Shown: positions 20,806 to 31,716 of the stretch, piece after piece
Position numbering within the stretch: the first letter of the stretch is position 1
Layout: every line of letters starts with the position of its first letter
Source of the DNA: Gamarada debralockiae
Taxonomy: Eukaryota > Ascomycota > Leotiomycetes > Helotiales > Hyphodiscaceae
Length of the DNA stretch: 31,716 bases
Assembly: GCA_002803225.1 (NCBI GenBank)
Contig: NXFV01000756.1
Coordinates: forward strand, 1-31,716
Direction of reading: 5' to 3'
Translations under genes and position numbers: made by a program
Notes under the pieces: model-generated
Seen by the model: the letters and a program-made list of their open reading frames with translations, nothing else
The model's database searches: none
What the model was told of the DNA's origin: nothing

Positions 20806-23153
20806 CTATATCGGTTGCTGCATCAGATGTTGCGTGTTGATGAGTTGACTGGGAGCCGCCATGCCGCTAGACATGCTGGGCATGCTCATCGACATCGATT
20901 GGAGGCTACCGAAGCTTTGAGGCATGCTGGTTGGGAGGTACCCGTTCTCGGAGTTGGGAGATGCTTCCTCGAGGGATCCGAGTCCGTCTTCGCCCTCGTA
21001 GTCTTCTTCCTCGCCGCTATAGCTGCCGTAAGGGCCTTCAGAACCATCACTACGATCGTGTGTTCGACGATGTCTAAAGTGAAAGGGTTAGTAAGAGGTA
21101 ATTGAAGAAAGCGTAATGTGTTGTGTGATGTGAATGTGGGACATACTGTGCTAAGTTGTCTGACCGGGAAAAGGCCTTGTTACAATGAGGGCAGATGTAG
21201 GGTCTTTCTTGGGTATGTGTTCTCACGTGTCTGGAGGGGTTACATGTCAGCGGCCTGATCGACAGCCGTAAAAATGAAAATAACCATACCTTTTGAGATG
21301 CTCTAAACGCTTGAAGAGGCGACCACAAGTGGGAATTGGACATGAGTGAGACTTTTGGGGATAGGGGCCAAGCTCCATCATTGTTGCACTTCTTGCCCTT
21401 CGGACAACTCCATTTGGCCCCTGCATGTGCCTCCGTTGTGGGGAGTCGTGGACTGACCCGTCACCAGAGAGCTCTTCATTTGACAAATGACTGAAGTCAT
21501 TTTGTTGAAGTGCTATTGGGTTCATTGCTGGGCTGTCCTCAACAGTAGAAAGTGGTGTTCCGTGTCTTGAAAGCTCGAGCAACTCCTTGTGATGTTGTGA
21601 CATCTGGTGAATTTGACTGCTGTAGCTGAGTCCGGGAGGGGAGTTGTTTCCAGACTCGTCACCCTCAGCAACAGGTCCGACTGAAGTGGACACAGATCGT
21701 CTCAGATCCGATGGTCGGTGGGCAGTGTGTGCATGTCCAGCTTGAGTGGCAGCAACAATGGCAGCGACTCCGGGGGGGATAGATGACCGACGTCTTCTTT
21801 GCTTGTAGGTTGGGGATCCTTCAATAACTGAGTAGACGTTGTTTCCGCCGAATCCTCGAGTAGCATGAGAGAATTGAGGACCTGACAAGTTCGAAGGTGG
21901 GAGCTGCATCATTCCGTGAATGCCATTGACACCTCCCATGTGGTCGGGAATGGCAGTGTAGAGACCAGTCTCTTCATTTGCGATGTAGGCAGGCTCAGCA
22001 CCCATTCCCAAAGCTTGTTGAGGAGGAGTGATAGGCTCAAATGAGATTCCCCGGTTGCTGTAGTCTTCGTAGTGCGACGAAACAAACGAAGGCGCGGGAG
22101 AGTACTCAAGACCGTATGCAGGCATTGAAGCATGACGTTGGTGTGCTTGCGAAACTGGAACGCCATTCTGGTTGTATTGAACACGGCCAAAATCAACTTC
22201 CCTCTTCACTACCTGCTGAGCCATGTTTGGGGCCATTGCCATTTGTTGGTATGCTGCCATTGTGTTCATGTCTTCGGGCATTTGTGTCATGGCCTGGGGG
22301 ATCATCTGTGGAGGTGGCATGGAATCGATTGCTCGCATCACTGGAGATGTGGACTGGGATTGGGATTGCGAGTATGAGGGCTGTTGTGCCGAGAAAGATG
22401 AAGAGTTGGCTTGCTGGGCCTTGGTGAGTTGCTCGAACAATGATTGGGAGGAGTCGAATTCGAAAGATAAAGCGGGTTCGTTGACAGCGACAGTGGTGGC
22501 TTCCTGTCCCATCTTTTCTCTCTTCAAGTCACGCTCGAGCGCGTCGAGGAAAAGTCTGTCGTGTGGCACGCTGTACCAGTAAAAGACCTTCTGCTTCTTT
22601 TGTGTTCGGATGCAGTTGTTCTTGTACAGGAAGTCGAGGAAAGCACTCTTAGGCTCTTCGAGGGAGGCATCGGTGCCGGATTTCAGATTTCGCAAATCGG
22701 AGAAAATACCCTCCTCAAACTTCTTCGAGTTCTTCACCGGTCGGCCGAAAGCTTGAAATCTGAAGGAAAGACATCGGACGATATCGGTTCCGGAGATGTG
22801 AAAGAGGTTGTTCCTACGCCTTGTTAATCTTGCAAACACCACGATGCACCGACGCGTCAACTTACCATAACACGCAAGAAACATATTCGCCTGTAGGTAA
22901 AAGAAATCGTCGGATATATTGGTCCGGTGTCCAGTCGACAGGAGCAGATATTAAAAAATATTTCACTGACGATTGTTAGCCTTGCATCTTGCTATTCATG
23001 GTTGGTGGTCGGCTTACGGTTATCCACTTGTTGAAGAGCCACTTGAGCATCTTGTGGCAGACTTTGTTGAGCTTCACTGCTCAACATGAAGGTCTCTGGT
23101 TTCTGAGGAGGAGCCATCGTCGCATGATGCTGGGAATACATCATGTGCGCCAT
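20806..23153 (-). CDS. ste12: STE12 transcription factor (STE domain plus two C2H2 fingers), 703 aa
   Basis: Nuclear regulator acting below the Fus3/Kss1-type MAP kinase in mating, cell fusion and invasive growth. Exons: 23153-23018, 22965-22866, 22813-21290, 21230-21147 and 21073-20806; total 2112 nt, an exact frame. The STE homeodomain-like region occupies roughly residues 45-165 ([20 protein letters not shown], later [20 protein letters not shown]). A Gln/Ser/Met-rich middle follows ([20 protein letters not shown]). Finger 1 is C570-x4-C575-x12-H588-x3-H592; finger 2 is C600-x2-C603-x12-H616-x3-H620. The acidic tail ([17 protein letters not shown]) ends QQPI. Length and architecture match filamentous ascomycete orthologues. 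Introns 3 and 4 each cut just before the first zinc-binding histidine of a finger. Start 23153 is the first of several in-frame ATGs (MAHMMYSQ); the fourth or fifth codon is an alternative. Confidence 0.96.
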
Positions 23154-24840
23154 TCAATTGAGTCGAAACGACCCAGGAACAGCAACGGTTATCGATAATG
23201 GCAATCTCGTCAACGGCTATATTGAAACAATGCCAACGTCGTAGGCCGAACGGAGGCCGTGTCAAGAAAGGCTGCGGAAGTCTGTATCGATGTCGACAGT
23301 TGATGGGAGGGGTATCGAATCAGCGACGTTGATGTAACAGTAGTGTCGATGGAAGGGATAACGAGTGTCGTGAGGGCCTGCTCCGATCACAGTAAATGAG
23401 ATAGGATATTGATATGAAGCAGTTGATGTGCGGAAGAGTTTCGAAGTTTTTCGAGACCAGCAAGAAGAACTCGGGACGAGAGAAACCGGCTCAACGAAGT
23501 ATTAGATAGTAGAAAGGAACACCCGAATGTCAAGGGCGATCAACGATTGAAGCCGCGCAAGCAAGCCGATCGAACTCGAATTGATCGTGAATCCCGGGAC
23601 CGAAAGAGCTGGGTGACGGAGGAAGCTTTTCGCGGTTTTCGAACCTGCGACACAAGAAAGAGAGGAGAGCGTAAGGTTGAGATCTCAGGTGTGTTTTGAA
23701 ATTGGGAAAGCGATATTAAAGAGTAGAAATGAGCTCGCTATGGTTTCGGGTCCAATTTAGGGGGATGGTCCTCTCCTAGGCCGTAGCAGGGAAGGAAGCG
23801 CAGGGAAGAGGGTAACCAGGATGGACGTTGGCAGGGTTTTTGTAGCCTAGACCAAAAACGCGAAGAGGCCGTGTTGGCGGTGGGCAGGAGTCCGGTGGTC
23901 TGTGGCTCAACTGATGTGAGGGAGAAAAGGGAGGGAGGGAGGCTGTCGTCGAGATGAGGAAATTGATAAGGAGCTCTCCATGCAAGCCTCACGATCTCCT
24001 CTCTAGGATGATTTTCTATTTTTTCAAAAATAGAAATAACTCTGGAATAAAGTTGGTCAATTGAAAGGCCAGCGATACCAGCAGGACGAAGGTTAACGAA
24101 GGCCAGTCAGTTGAGGCGAGCAGCACCCGTCAGGATTTAGCGTATTTCTGGAGCCAATTGGATTGCAGTGGCACCAAAAAAAAACGACTGGGATTTCCAG
24201 CTAGCAATCCTCAAACAGGCGCCTTGTGGCCGAAAAACAGATGAAGAGCTTCGAAACACGAAGCACAGTTGACGGGCAGGGGGTTGCAGAGCGGGTCATC
24301 GGCATCCCACCACTCAGGTCCAGAGGGTCGTGGTCAACGTCGTCGAAATCAGTGGGTGGTGATGGGCGATGAGAAGAAATTGTGAGGAAAGAGCCAACTC
24401 TTCCTTTCTTTGGAAGGGAGAGATAACAGGAGGTCAATATCACAGATTCATCAGAAATATGTGTGTTGTGGCATGCAGATTATCAGGAGTTGTTAAGAAG
24501 GAGGCGGAGACGGTTGGAAATGGGCGGAAGAAGCAAAAGAAGGAACGGGGTTTGTCGGTCAGTCGTTGTGGTTGTACTCTCTAAATCGGGATGGAATCAA
24601 TCGCTGGACGGAAGAGCTTCGTTCTTTCTTTTCCCAAAATCAGGGTCTCTGATCATTCTTTCTCCTGCACGACGCTGCTTCGCTGGCAAGTGTTCACTCG
24701 CGATTTTGGTGGGTGTCTGTGTGTGGTAATCTCCGCCAAGTCAGCCATCTCGCCTCCCCCACGATAATTCGGCCTCAGTAAATTTACCCGAGTAGCTCGG
24801 CATCCCATAAAAATTCAATATCATCTCGTAAGAAAATCAC
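23154..24840. promoter_or_regulatory. ste12 5' region with PRE-like site and hairpin
   Basis: Upstream and probable 5' untranslated sequence of ste12; no gene recognised. TGAAACA at 23223-23229 (minus strand TGTTTCA), 70 bp from the start codon, matches the yeast pheromone response element bound by Ste12 and could reflect autoregulation or chance. A perfect 11-bp inverted repeat with a 2-nt loop lies at 24013-24036 (TTTCTATTTTT/AAAAATAGAAA). The minus-strand frame at 23738-23992 is Pro-rich and without motif. Confidence 0.4.
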
Positions 24841-27010
24841 CAATGCTTAATCTTACGGTACCAAAATGCTACGGTTCAAAAGATCTGTGCTTACACATTA
24901 CCTAGCAGATTTACCAGACTGCATCCACCATAGCACAGGTGCCACTACAAATAAGGTTGTCCATCCCCATTGGGAATCCTCGGAAGCAGTGGAAAAGGAG
25001 GACGGTAGAAAAGGAGAAACACTGACCGAAGAGGGTTCAAAGCATTACAGCCTCACGACGAATGATAATTGAAAGAATTATGCGTGATATGTGCCAGTCG
25101 ATAAGATTTTCGAATGCAAGCTTCCTCCCCCGTCGCTCATCACTGCTGAGGCTTCGAGAATGCTCAATGGCGGGCCGATCAGGCCCTTAAGCACGAGGAT
25201 GATGGCTGCTCTGACCAGCCGATGACTTCCTGACTGTGGTGATTGTCGGGGATCTCAAATGTTTGAATGCTGGGCATCACGATAAACGTCGCTTTTCTGA
25301 TAGATTTTCCTGATGTGGTTGGGTGAGGGGGTCGCAAATCAAAAGCTCAGCCTGCCAAAAGAGGATTTGCATCCGCGTTGTGCGCAGTAGTTCGAGTCGC
25401 CGGTCGAGTCTCGTGGTTCCGATGGTAGGGATGGAAGTCTATCTGAAACGTTGCTGAGGGGAGCTCGGCTTGCTTCAGATATTGGGCCTGGGCTATGCTG
25501 GATTTATGGACCAACGAGAAAAGAGGGAGGTCGACACGAGATGTGCTGCTTTCGTGGCCTTCGTCCTTCTTGCTGTGTGCTCAAGGCGGTAAACATGTTC
25601 ATCACAATCCTCAATTCATGCGCAGGAGTGAATGGTGAGTGCGCTTTGCCACTGCACCTATGCGGAGCGGGTGATAGGACTGAGCATTTTGGGTTGAACC
25701 GCGGGTCGGCATTTGACCAGCAGAAACCAGCAGGATGTGATGCGCCCGTTCTTTTTCTCATCACTTGGATAACCTTACGATAATTGAATATCATAATCAT
25801 CTCCTTTATTTTACTGAGTAATATCTGACAATACATGAGGGGCTTTCTTTCGTGGCGTCGTAGAGTCCGTATCCAACCAGATTCGTCAGGGTGCATTAGT
25901 ATCGCAGGGCGTCTGAAAAAGTTCAAAGAAAAATCCCCGTCAACAGACATGATGGCGAACATGGGTTCTCCTAAGATAGCGCATTGCGCACATGTTCCCT
26001 GCCCACCTTGCCTTGACCAACTTACCAAGCCCGGCAGCTTGTTATGTCAAAAATGGAATTTGGCTCCGTTCAATCGCTATTTTGTGAACTGAGAGGCGAA
26101 AATGTTTATCGCTCTGATCACAGTGTGCACTGTGGGCGTTGAGGACCTGCATTTTGCGGCGGCAAAACGTGATCTGTACCTGTTTGATCAGCGGCCTGAA
26201 ACCGAGGACCCCGATGACAAGGTCAAACTTGATCGTCCCGGAAACATCTTCATCAGTCAGCAACCCAAAAGGGAAAGTAGTAAAGAGTGGCCAAAGAGCC
26301 ATCATGTGGCGGTGTGATAACTTTGGGTACATCACCGCAGAAGCATCTTCCTAGCGAAGGATGTACAGCAGTACCCGCCTCCTAAGATTTCAGTACAGTA
26401 CAGCGCCTGGTTATTTCATCTATCTGAATCACGATCTCTGCAATCCACTGGCCTACTGCAAGTCAACCAGTACCTAAGGAAACTATTCTTGTCTTTGATC
26501 TTGCCTTTGACCCTTTTCTTGAGCGAAACGCTCGGGTCATAGAAGCAGAAGAAGCTTTCGAAAGTGTATTTTTGGCAGCGTCGCCTTGATTGGCTCGTCA
26601 GGATCTCACCTGCGAGTCAAGCCACCGGCAAGTCATCGCATCACAAATTTGAAACATCCTCTCCCCAGCCATCTTCACGCTCTCATTGGCGCATCTGCTT
26701 CCAAAAGTGACCAAGAAGCAGACCTTCAACCGCCCGAGATCTAGAGCCTCCTCCCGGTATCGTGACCTCAACACCAATCCATCATTGCCGGTATCGTGAC
26801 CTCGGACATCGCGCCTTACCGCCGACCTATTTCCAGGTCTTATTCCTCGGTATGAGCGTTTAGATAATTTCAGTTACCGCGGTGCATACTCCATCTCCAA
26901 CCTCTTCCTCACCGAATTCTATTTTTGATTCTGGATTAAGCGTCGGTCAAAAGATATCCGGACCTTCTCTTCACCTCACCATCCGAGGTTCAAAGAAGCT
27001 ATTCCGAGCA
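24841..27010. other. Gene-poor intergenic region
   Basis: No protein family was recognised. The longest open frame is 174 codons on the minus strand (25504-26028); it has no motif and lies opposite other frames. Small structures seen: a palindrome CACAGTG-TG-CACTGTG at 26119-26134, and a direct repeat CCGGTATCGTGACCTC at 26754-26769 and 26788-26803 (34-bp spacing). Confidence 0.5.
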
Positions 27011-27376
27011 TCATCCATACCTGAAACAAGATAGCCAGTTCCTCTCGCTCGTATCGCAGAGTCTGAGCTCCAAGACACTCCTAAGGTGCTGGGAGGCGGG
27101 CTTATCTCCTTCTTTGATCAACGCAATCGCTCTATCATGATGTCTTGCAGTATCCGAAACCTTAGTTCGGTTACTGCGTGCAGCGTTTAGGTTTGACCTG
27201 CCTTCTTTCGAAGATGTGCGGATCACCACATGCTTTGGGATTTGGTGGCAAAGAGAGGTGGACGCGATGGTCTCGGATGCTTGCTTGAAGCCTCGATGAG
27301 AGCTAGATGGTGATGGAAGGAAGGCCTGGAAGAACTCAATCTTGTCGGCAAGTGCTTGGAGGTTGGAATGCTTCAT
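27011..27376 (-). CDS. Hypothetical small protein, 121 aa
   Basis: Single-exon frame with an ATG at 27376 (MKHSNLQALADKIEFFQAFL) and stop at 27011-27013. Its sequence is of mixed, protein-like composition: a helical N-terminus, a basic middle (SSKEGRSNLNAARSNRTK) and a cysteine-containing end (RNWLSCFRYG). No family was recognised. It is divergent from the transporter at 27689 with 312 bp between the starts. It could equally be non-coding, because no splice site or motif supports it. Confidence 0.3.
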   Translation of the reverse strand: MKHSNLQALADKIEFFQAFLPSPSSSHRGFKQASETIASTSLCHQIPKHVVIRTSSKEGRSNLNAARSNRTKVSDTARHHDRAIALIKEGDKPASQHLRSVLELRLCDTSERNWLSCFRYG

Positions 27377-27403
27377 TTTGCTATTTTGGTCACATGATCT
27401 AAG

Positions 27404-27510
27404 TCAGGTGATTACAACGTGATTTTGACCACGCGAAGGGCGTAAGAAGTCACCTGAATTGGGCCGCTGATTAATCATCACAACCTCCACCTCGAAACTC
27501 TTCAAGGTGG
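27404..27510. promoter_or_regulatory. Two inverted CACCT-type repeats upstream of the transporter
   Basis: TCAGGTGA (27404-27411) and TCACCTGA (27450-27457) form a perfect 8-bp inverted pair with 38 bp between them. Thirty bases further on, CCACCTCGAA (27487-27496) and TTCAAGGTGG (27501-27510) form a stem with one mismatch and a 4-nt loop. All four arms contain CACCT or its complement, about 180-285 bp upstream of the MFS start. Confidence 0.4.
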
Positions 27511-27688
27511 GGAATCTTTTTTGGTGTCAGATATAGGATTATTTCCAGTAACAGTATTACTGCATCCGTGATTCTTCGAAAGTAAGGACAAGAAGTACTT
27601 CCACTGTCCGTCCGTTTTTGGCAGCTCCTCCGTTATTGAACTTAGTATCCTCGTCTGCCTCGAAGTCGAGGCCGAACCATCTCCGACC

Positions 27689-29270
27689 ATGTCCACCACA
27701 ACCAGCACCACGACCGACATTCCTTTGAACCCTATCTCGAGGAATGGTGAGTCTGAGGAGTCTCCTCGCTCAGAGCAACCCGAACTCTCCAATTTTGATC
27801 CCACAGACCCAGATACTATTATCGCGGCGTCTCGGCTTGCCGACTCCCAGTAAGCTCTCACATCGCAATCTGCCTTACTCTCTCCCACTCGAGAAGGATC
27901 CATTGAGCCGGTCTTGAGAGTGATCCATGTATTTGATCTGTTCTAAAGTCTCCCTAGGGTCCCAGATGGCGGCTACGGCTGGGTTGTGATCTTCGCGTGC
28001 AGCATTCTAACCTTCTGGTTCGTGGGCACGACGTACTCATGGGGCGTTATCCAAGCTGCTCTTGTAGCGGAAAAACTCTCCTCCCCATCAACACTGAGCT
28101 TCGTTGGTTCTTTGACGTGCTCGTGTATTTCGTTCCTGGCGTTGGTGAACGCGAGAATTGTGAGAGCAGTGGGTGCGAGAACTACTGCATTATGTGGGGT
28201 ATTGTTGTTGGGAGCGGGTGAGATCTTCAGTGGATTCTCGACGAGGAACTTAAGGGGACTGTTTGTAACAGCGGGGGTGATTATGGGGATTGGTGCTAGT
28301 TTGCAATTCATGGTAAGAGACCCTAAATTCACATGATCCCTATCACCTGGCCTGACATATGACAGGTCGTCTCCACAATCCCAGCCCAATACTTCAATAA
28401 AAAGCGCGGCGTCGCAAACGGCATCGTCTACGCTGGGGGCGGATTGGGCGGAACAATCATCTCCTTCGCCATGGACGCGGTAATCCAAAAGTTGGGGCCT
28501 GCATGGACGTTTCGTATCATCGGCCTGACGACACTGGCAACCAGCCTCCCAGCTGCTTGGTTGATCAAGGAACGCACGCCTATTACTACTGCTACGTTCA
28601 TCGAATGGCGGCTTTTTAAGAATGTGCAATTCAGTACATTGTTCTTGGCTGGCACAATCGGCACATTCCCCCTCTTCGTCCCGCCCTTCTTCCTCCCCCT
28701 TTACTCAGCCAGTCTCGGGCTCTCCCCTTCTGCCGGCGCTGGTCTGGTCGCGGGCTTCAACTTCTCGTCCGCCGTTGGGCGACTCGCTTGTGGATTCCTC
28801 TCCGACTCCATCGGTCCGGTCAACACACTCTTCATCGCTCTCCTCCTTTCTGCTCTTAGTATGTTGGTCTTGTGGCCGGTGTCAAGTAGCTTAGGGCCTT
28901 TGATTGCCTTTGTGATCATTAATGGTGCGGCGAATGGGGGCTTCTTTAGCACCATGCCGACAGTTGTTGGGAGTGTGTTTGGGTCGAGGAGGGTGGGGGT
29001 TGCCATGGGAATGATTGTTAGTGGATGGGCTGGAGGTTATCTTCTGGTGAGTCTATCTTGATGTATTGAAGCGAAGTGTGACGGTGATTAACGAGAAAGC
29101 AGGGCGCTCCTATTGCGGGTTATCTCCTGGCTGCGTACGGTGGCGAACACAGCACGCTCAAAGCATATCACCCCGCTATCTTCTACGCCGGCGCTATGGC
29201 ATTGGGCGCTGCTGGGCTAGTGGGCATTGTGAGATTGAAGATTGATCGGACGGCTTTCAAGAAGCTATGA
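27689..29270 (+). CDS. Monocarboxylate-transporter-like MFS permease, 454 aa
   Basis: Membrane transporter of the major facilitator superfamily, MCT/SLC16-like group, probably plasma membrane. Exons: 27689-27849, 27958-28312, 28366-29046 and 29103-29270; total 1365 nt in frame, all introns GT-AG (108, 53 and 56 bp). A hydrophilic N-terminus of about 55 residues precedes the MCT signature PDGGYGWVV (D57-W62) at the start of TM1. Further hydrophobic segments follow (VVIFACSILTFWFVGTTYSW, GLFVTAGVIMGIGAS, the conserved YFNKKRGVANGIVYAGGGLG, TLFLAGTIGTFPLFVPPFFL, a GRLACGFLSD loop motif), about twelve in total. Fungal members carry monocarboxylates, riboflavin or other solutes, or have unknown cargo; the substrate cannot be predicted. 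Length and motifs are complete, so it is likely functional. Confidence 0.94.
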
Positions 29271-30836
29271 TACAGCTGAGTGGGACAGCAGGGAAAGGTC
29301 ATGGTCTCCTGCAACGAAAGCGGAATCAAAGATGAGAGAATCATTTCGTCAAACCGAGCCACGCACAGAGATAGCCATCTTTTCCTTCCATTCTTGTTGT
29401 AAATCGCCTTCTCGCCGTCGAGGTAATTGGCCCTGAACGGACAAAAAGGCCGCAAGGTCGGCCGTGACGGACACATGGGAGCTCTCTGCTACTTCGATAG
29501 AATTACAAGTTCCTGGCTCGCTCCTGCAAATTTTCAAGACTACAATGACGTACTTGCGAGAATGTATGCCAGCTCGATGGCATTGCATCTGGTCAATTCT
29601 TTAGACCAAATCGAGGGCTCTATATGCTGCCTCCTCGTTGCCTGTAATTGTGAGGGTCGAGATATAGACGAGGAAATTCCTGATATTCTCATAAGCACAC
29701 TGGCACCTGGCCCATGGAGTTTGAGCCCTTTTGAAGTCGAGGCGAGTGCTGAGGAGGCAATTGACATTACCAGATCGAGTCATTCCGACCTAACCAAATT
29801 TTCTTGTCGGTGCACTATGGCCAGTCTCCAAGCTCCATCTATTTAATGACACCTTGAAACCCTAATTGAGAACTGCACAGTACGCCATCTGGTGGTTCAT
29901 TCAGCTTGTGGGAAGCTCTAAGGCTTGTGTATCTCAATCTCAAAGCCGTCCTCCTCAGCCCTCTCAAACTTCACTCTGCGGAATCTAGATTCAAGAGATA
30001 AAACTCCTTCCTAGCCTGCCGATGGCGAAGTTATACATACTCTCAGGAAGCTAGGAGCGGCAAATCTATCGACGAAAATCTAAACTTCATGGGTTTCCAT
30101 TTCTCTCCCTCGTACGGAGCCTCTTGAAATACGTATCGCACCGAGTTTCGACAGAACTGACTCGGGACCAGGGTACTCCGTGGCGGTCTAGGCTCCTGCC
30201 CTTGATTTAACGCTCACCCAGCTCATGAGGGAAATGTGAAGCTGGGTCGGGGCTTTTATATCCCATTCTCGTGCATGAGGAAGAAATTTCAGTTCCGAGT
30301 TTCTCTCTTCTAGGTTTTCAGATTCTATTTCTCAGTTTATCGTGCCTCGGCGGTTCGACCATACCTCGAGGGATTTTGGGCAGTGAAAGGTGCAAAGGAA
30401 ATCGAAGAATGTTCTTCCCTATTCGCTCACTTTGCAGTGAATTGGCACACCATTCACCACGTCACGGACGTTCACTCCCTTGTCACAATCAAATCCAGGA
30501 GCTGGGAGCTTACAAAAGCAAGTTCTTCGCCCAACTGCGGGCGAAAATTGAACTGAACACTGCAAAATCCACTACACAAACCGGAGTTTCTGTGGTTTGT
30601 ACAAGCTCTGTAATATAAGTTATGAAAAGTTAATCTTTTTGCATTTCTTATTGAGAGTACAATGTTACCCCCAGACTAGCATGATTGAGAAATTGACAAT
30701 TATGATGATTTTGATAACGATAAAGAAGTCGACAAAGAAAAATTAGAAATTATAGAATACTAAAATATGTCCTCTTTTATGAACTACAGATTTACAATGG
30801 AATCTCGACAAGTAGTTTACTCTATTAAAGCCTTCC
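29271..30836. other. Intergenic, AT-rich towards the right
   Basis: The first 200-300 bp probably include the transporter's 3' untranslated region. A 139-codon frame at 29427-29846 (plus) has protein-like composition but no motif and is not called. From about 30600 the DNA is clearly AT-rich. Nothing else was recognised. Confidence 0.5.
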
Positions 30837-31328
30837 ATTGACAATACTGACTGCTGACTTCAAATCACCTCTGCCACACCCAACATAAATGCAAGTTGTT
30901 GATTCGTCCCACAGAAGAGAGTTTCTGAAGAGAAGAAGAGCTTTTGCAGAAGACAAGGAAGCGAAATCGAGACTCCAAGCCTTCTCTCAAGCAAAATCGT
31001 ATGCCCGTCAACTGGAGGTTTTTATAAAAATTGACTCACGAGCTTTAAAGTGTGAGTCCACTGCCGTGGAACCTTCGAATATTCCAGGCATCCTCTGGTG
31101 CCCAGCACGCCATTTCTCTTCACACATACGATCTTCAAATACAAAGTATTTGCAACCCAGAACTGGTAGACCCCACGACAAGTGACCTTCCACAATACTC
31201 TGAACGTTCATCATGAGCTGCAGCGGAGAAATATCTTGAAGACTACGTGGTATATCAGATGGAGGCGTGTAGAGGGTACTATTGGGAGACCGTATGTTGA
31301 GACTATGTAGTCCGGGCAAATGGCTCAA
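30837..31328 (-). pseudogene. Degraded remnant, possibly leucine-rich/F-box-like
   Basis: A minus-strand frame reads LPGLHSLNIRSPNSTLYTPP, then SIVEGHLSWGLPVLGCKYFV and RMCEEKWRAGHQRMPG, and stops with TGA at 31008-31010. The same frame stays protein-like after two TGA codons (EKAWSLDFASLSSAKALLLF, LLWDESTTCIYVGCGRG) to about 30837. No ATG begins the frame, and its left and right ends are missing. The LPGLHSLNIR phrase resembles leucine-rich segments of fungal F-box proteins, but the match is weak. Confidence 0.22.
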
Positions 31329-31695
31329 GATCTACTAATTTGGGATCTAGCAGCGCTGTTTAATTTTCCGTCCTCGGAGCCTTGCATGAGATATGTTTTC
31401 CCGCTCAGCATTTTATATCTTGTATATTTGATCATATTCTCTTGATTATTAAAAGTATTTTATGCTCGCGGCTATCAAGAGAATCTCTATCCAACGCCCT
31501 GGCTTGGAATGTGCAAGTTCCTCCGTCCAAGATCCAAAGGTTCGAGGCCCGACTTGAATCGGACTATCACTTCATGGTTCTGTTGGCAGTTTCAAATGAA
31601 AACATATTCTTCTCCTACTAGAACTGAGAAAACGCTTACAAATGGGTATTTATAGTCCTTCCCTAATAAGATCTCTTCCCACAGAAGAAAAAGCC

Positions 31696-31716
31696 AAAAA
31701 AAAAAAAAAAAAAAAA
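31696..31716. repeat. A-tract running to the window end
   Basis: Twenty-one consecutive A residues end the window. It may be a simple homopolymer, a contig-end artefact or the tail of a retroposed element that lies outside; no element body is recognisable to its left. Confidence 0.9.

Noticed and set aside
25504..26028. 174-codon minus-strand frame in the gene-poor region
   Set aside because: No motif, no intron signals and competing frames on the other strand; length alone is not enough.
26119..26134. Palindrome CACAGTG-TG-CACTGTG as an operator
   Set aside because: No gene starts nearby with confidence, and a single short palindrome in several kb is compatible with chance.
29427..29846. 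139-codon plus-strand frame after the transporter
   Set aside because: Protein-like composition only; its start probably overlaps the transporter's 3' untranslated region and no family fits.
1..31716. CRISPR array, operons or bacterial transfer
   Set aside because: Spliceosomal introns, fungal regulators and monocistronic layout throughout; the only tandem arrays are minisatellites without spacers.

Overview
The window is nuclear DNA from a filamentous ascomycete (Pezizomycotina). The reasons are short introns (about 44-120 bp) with GTAAGT/GTGAGC-type donors and CTRAC-type branch points, Zn(II)2Cys6 and STE12 regulators, and HET-domain genes. The STE12 protein looks most like Leotiomycetes/Helotiales orthologues; that placement is from memory and was not computed.

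Left part (1-9000): a five-exon Zn2Cys6 transcription factor (204-1986, minus) is divergent from a short-chain dehydrogenase (2461-3412, plus). The 474-bp shared promoter carries a CGG/CCG palindrome. Next come a broken HET-domain gene (3647-5360), a second Zn2Cys6 regulator (5405-7291, minus) whose zinc cluster appears to be assembled through a 4-nt micro-exon, and a broken Gfo/Idh/MocA-type oxidoreductase (7686-8967, minus).

Middle part (9000-20800): gene-poor and largely decayed. It holds a 10-bp minisatellite (9461-9540) and a conserved fungal PPxY protein with an apparent frameshift (10348-11446). It also holds a weak multi-exon candidate (12243-13067, minus) and a block of fragmented, nuclear-looking coding remnants between 14.6 and 19 kb (coiled coil, AT-hook, acidic and basic disordered stretches). 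A truncated second HET-domain remnant lies at 19296-19761.

Right part (20800-31716): a complete five-exon ste12 gene (20806-23153, minus), encoding the transcription factor downstream of the pheromone/invasive-growth MAP kinase. Its introns divide the two zinc fingers at equivalent positions. A long, mostly empty intergenic stretch follows, then an intact four-exon monocarboxylate-transporter-like MFS gene (27689-29270, plus), and finally AT-rich sequence with one degenerate remnant and a terminal A-tract.

No operon-like or biosynthetic cluster is evident. The two most interesting signals are the 4-nt micro-exon in the second regulator and the symmetric finger-splitting introns in ste12. Exon joins were worked out by hand from splice signals and frame; no RNA evidence was available.
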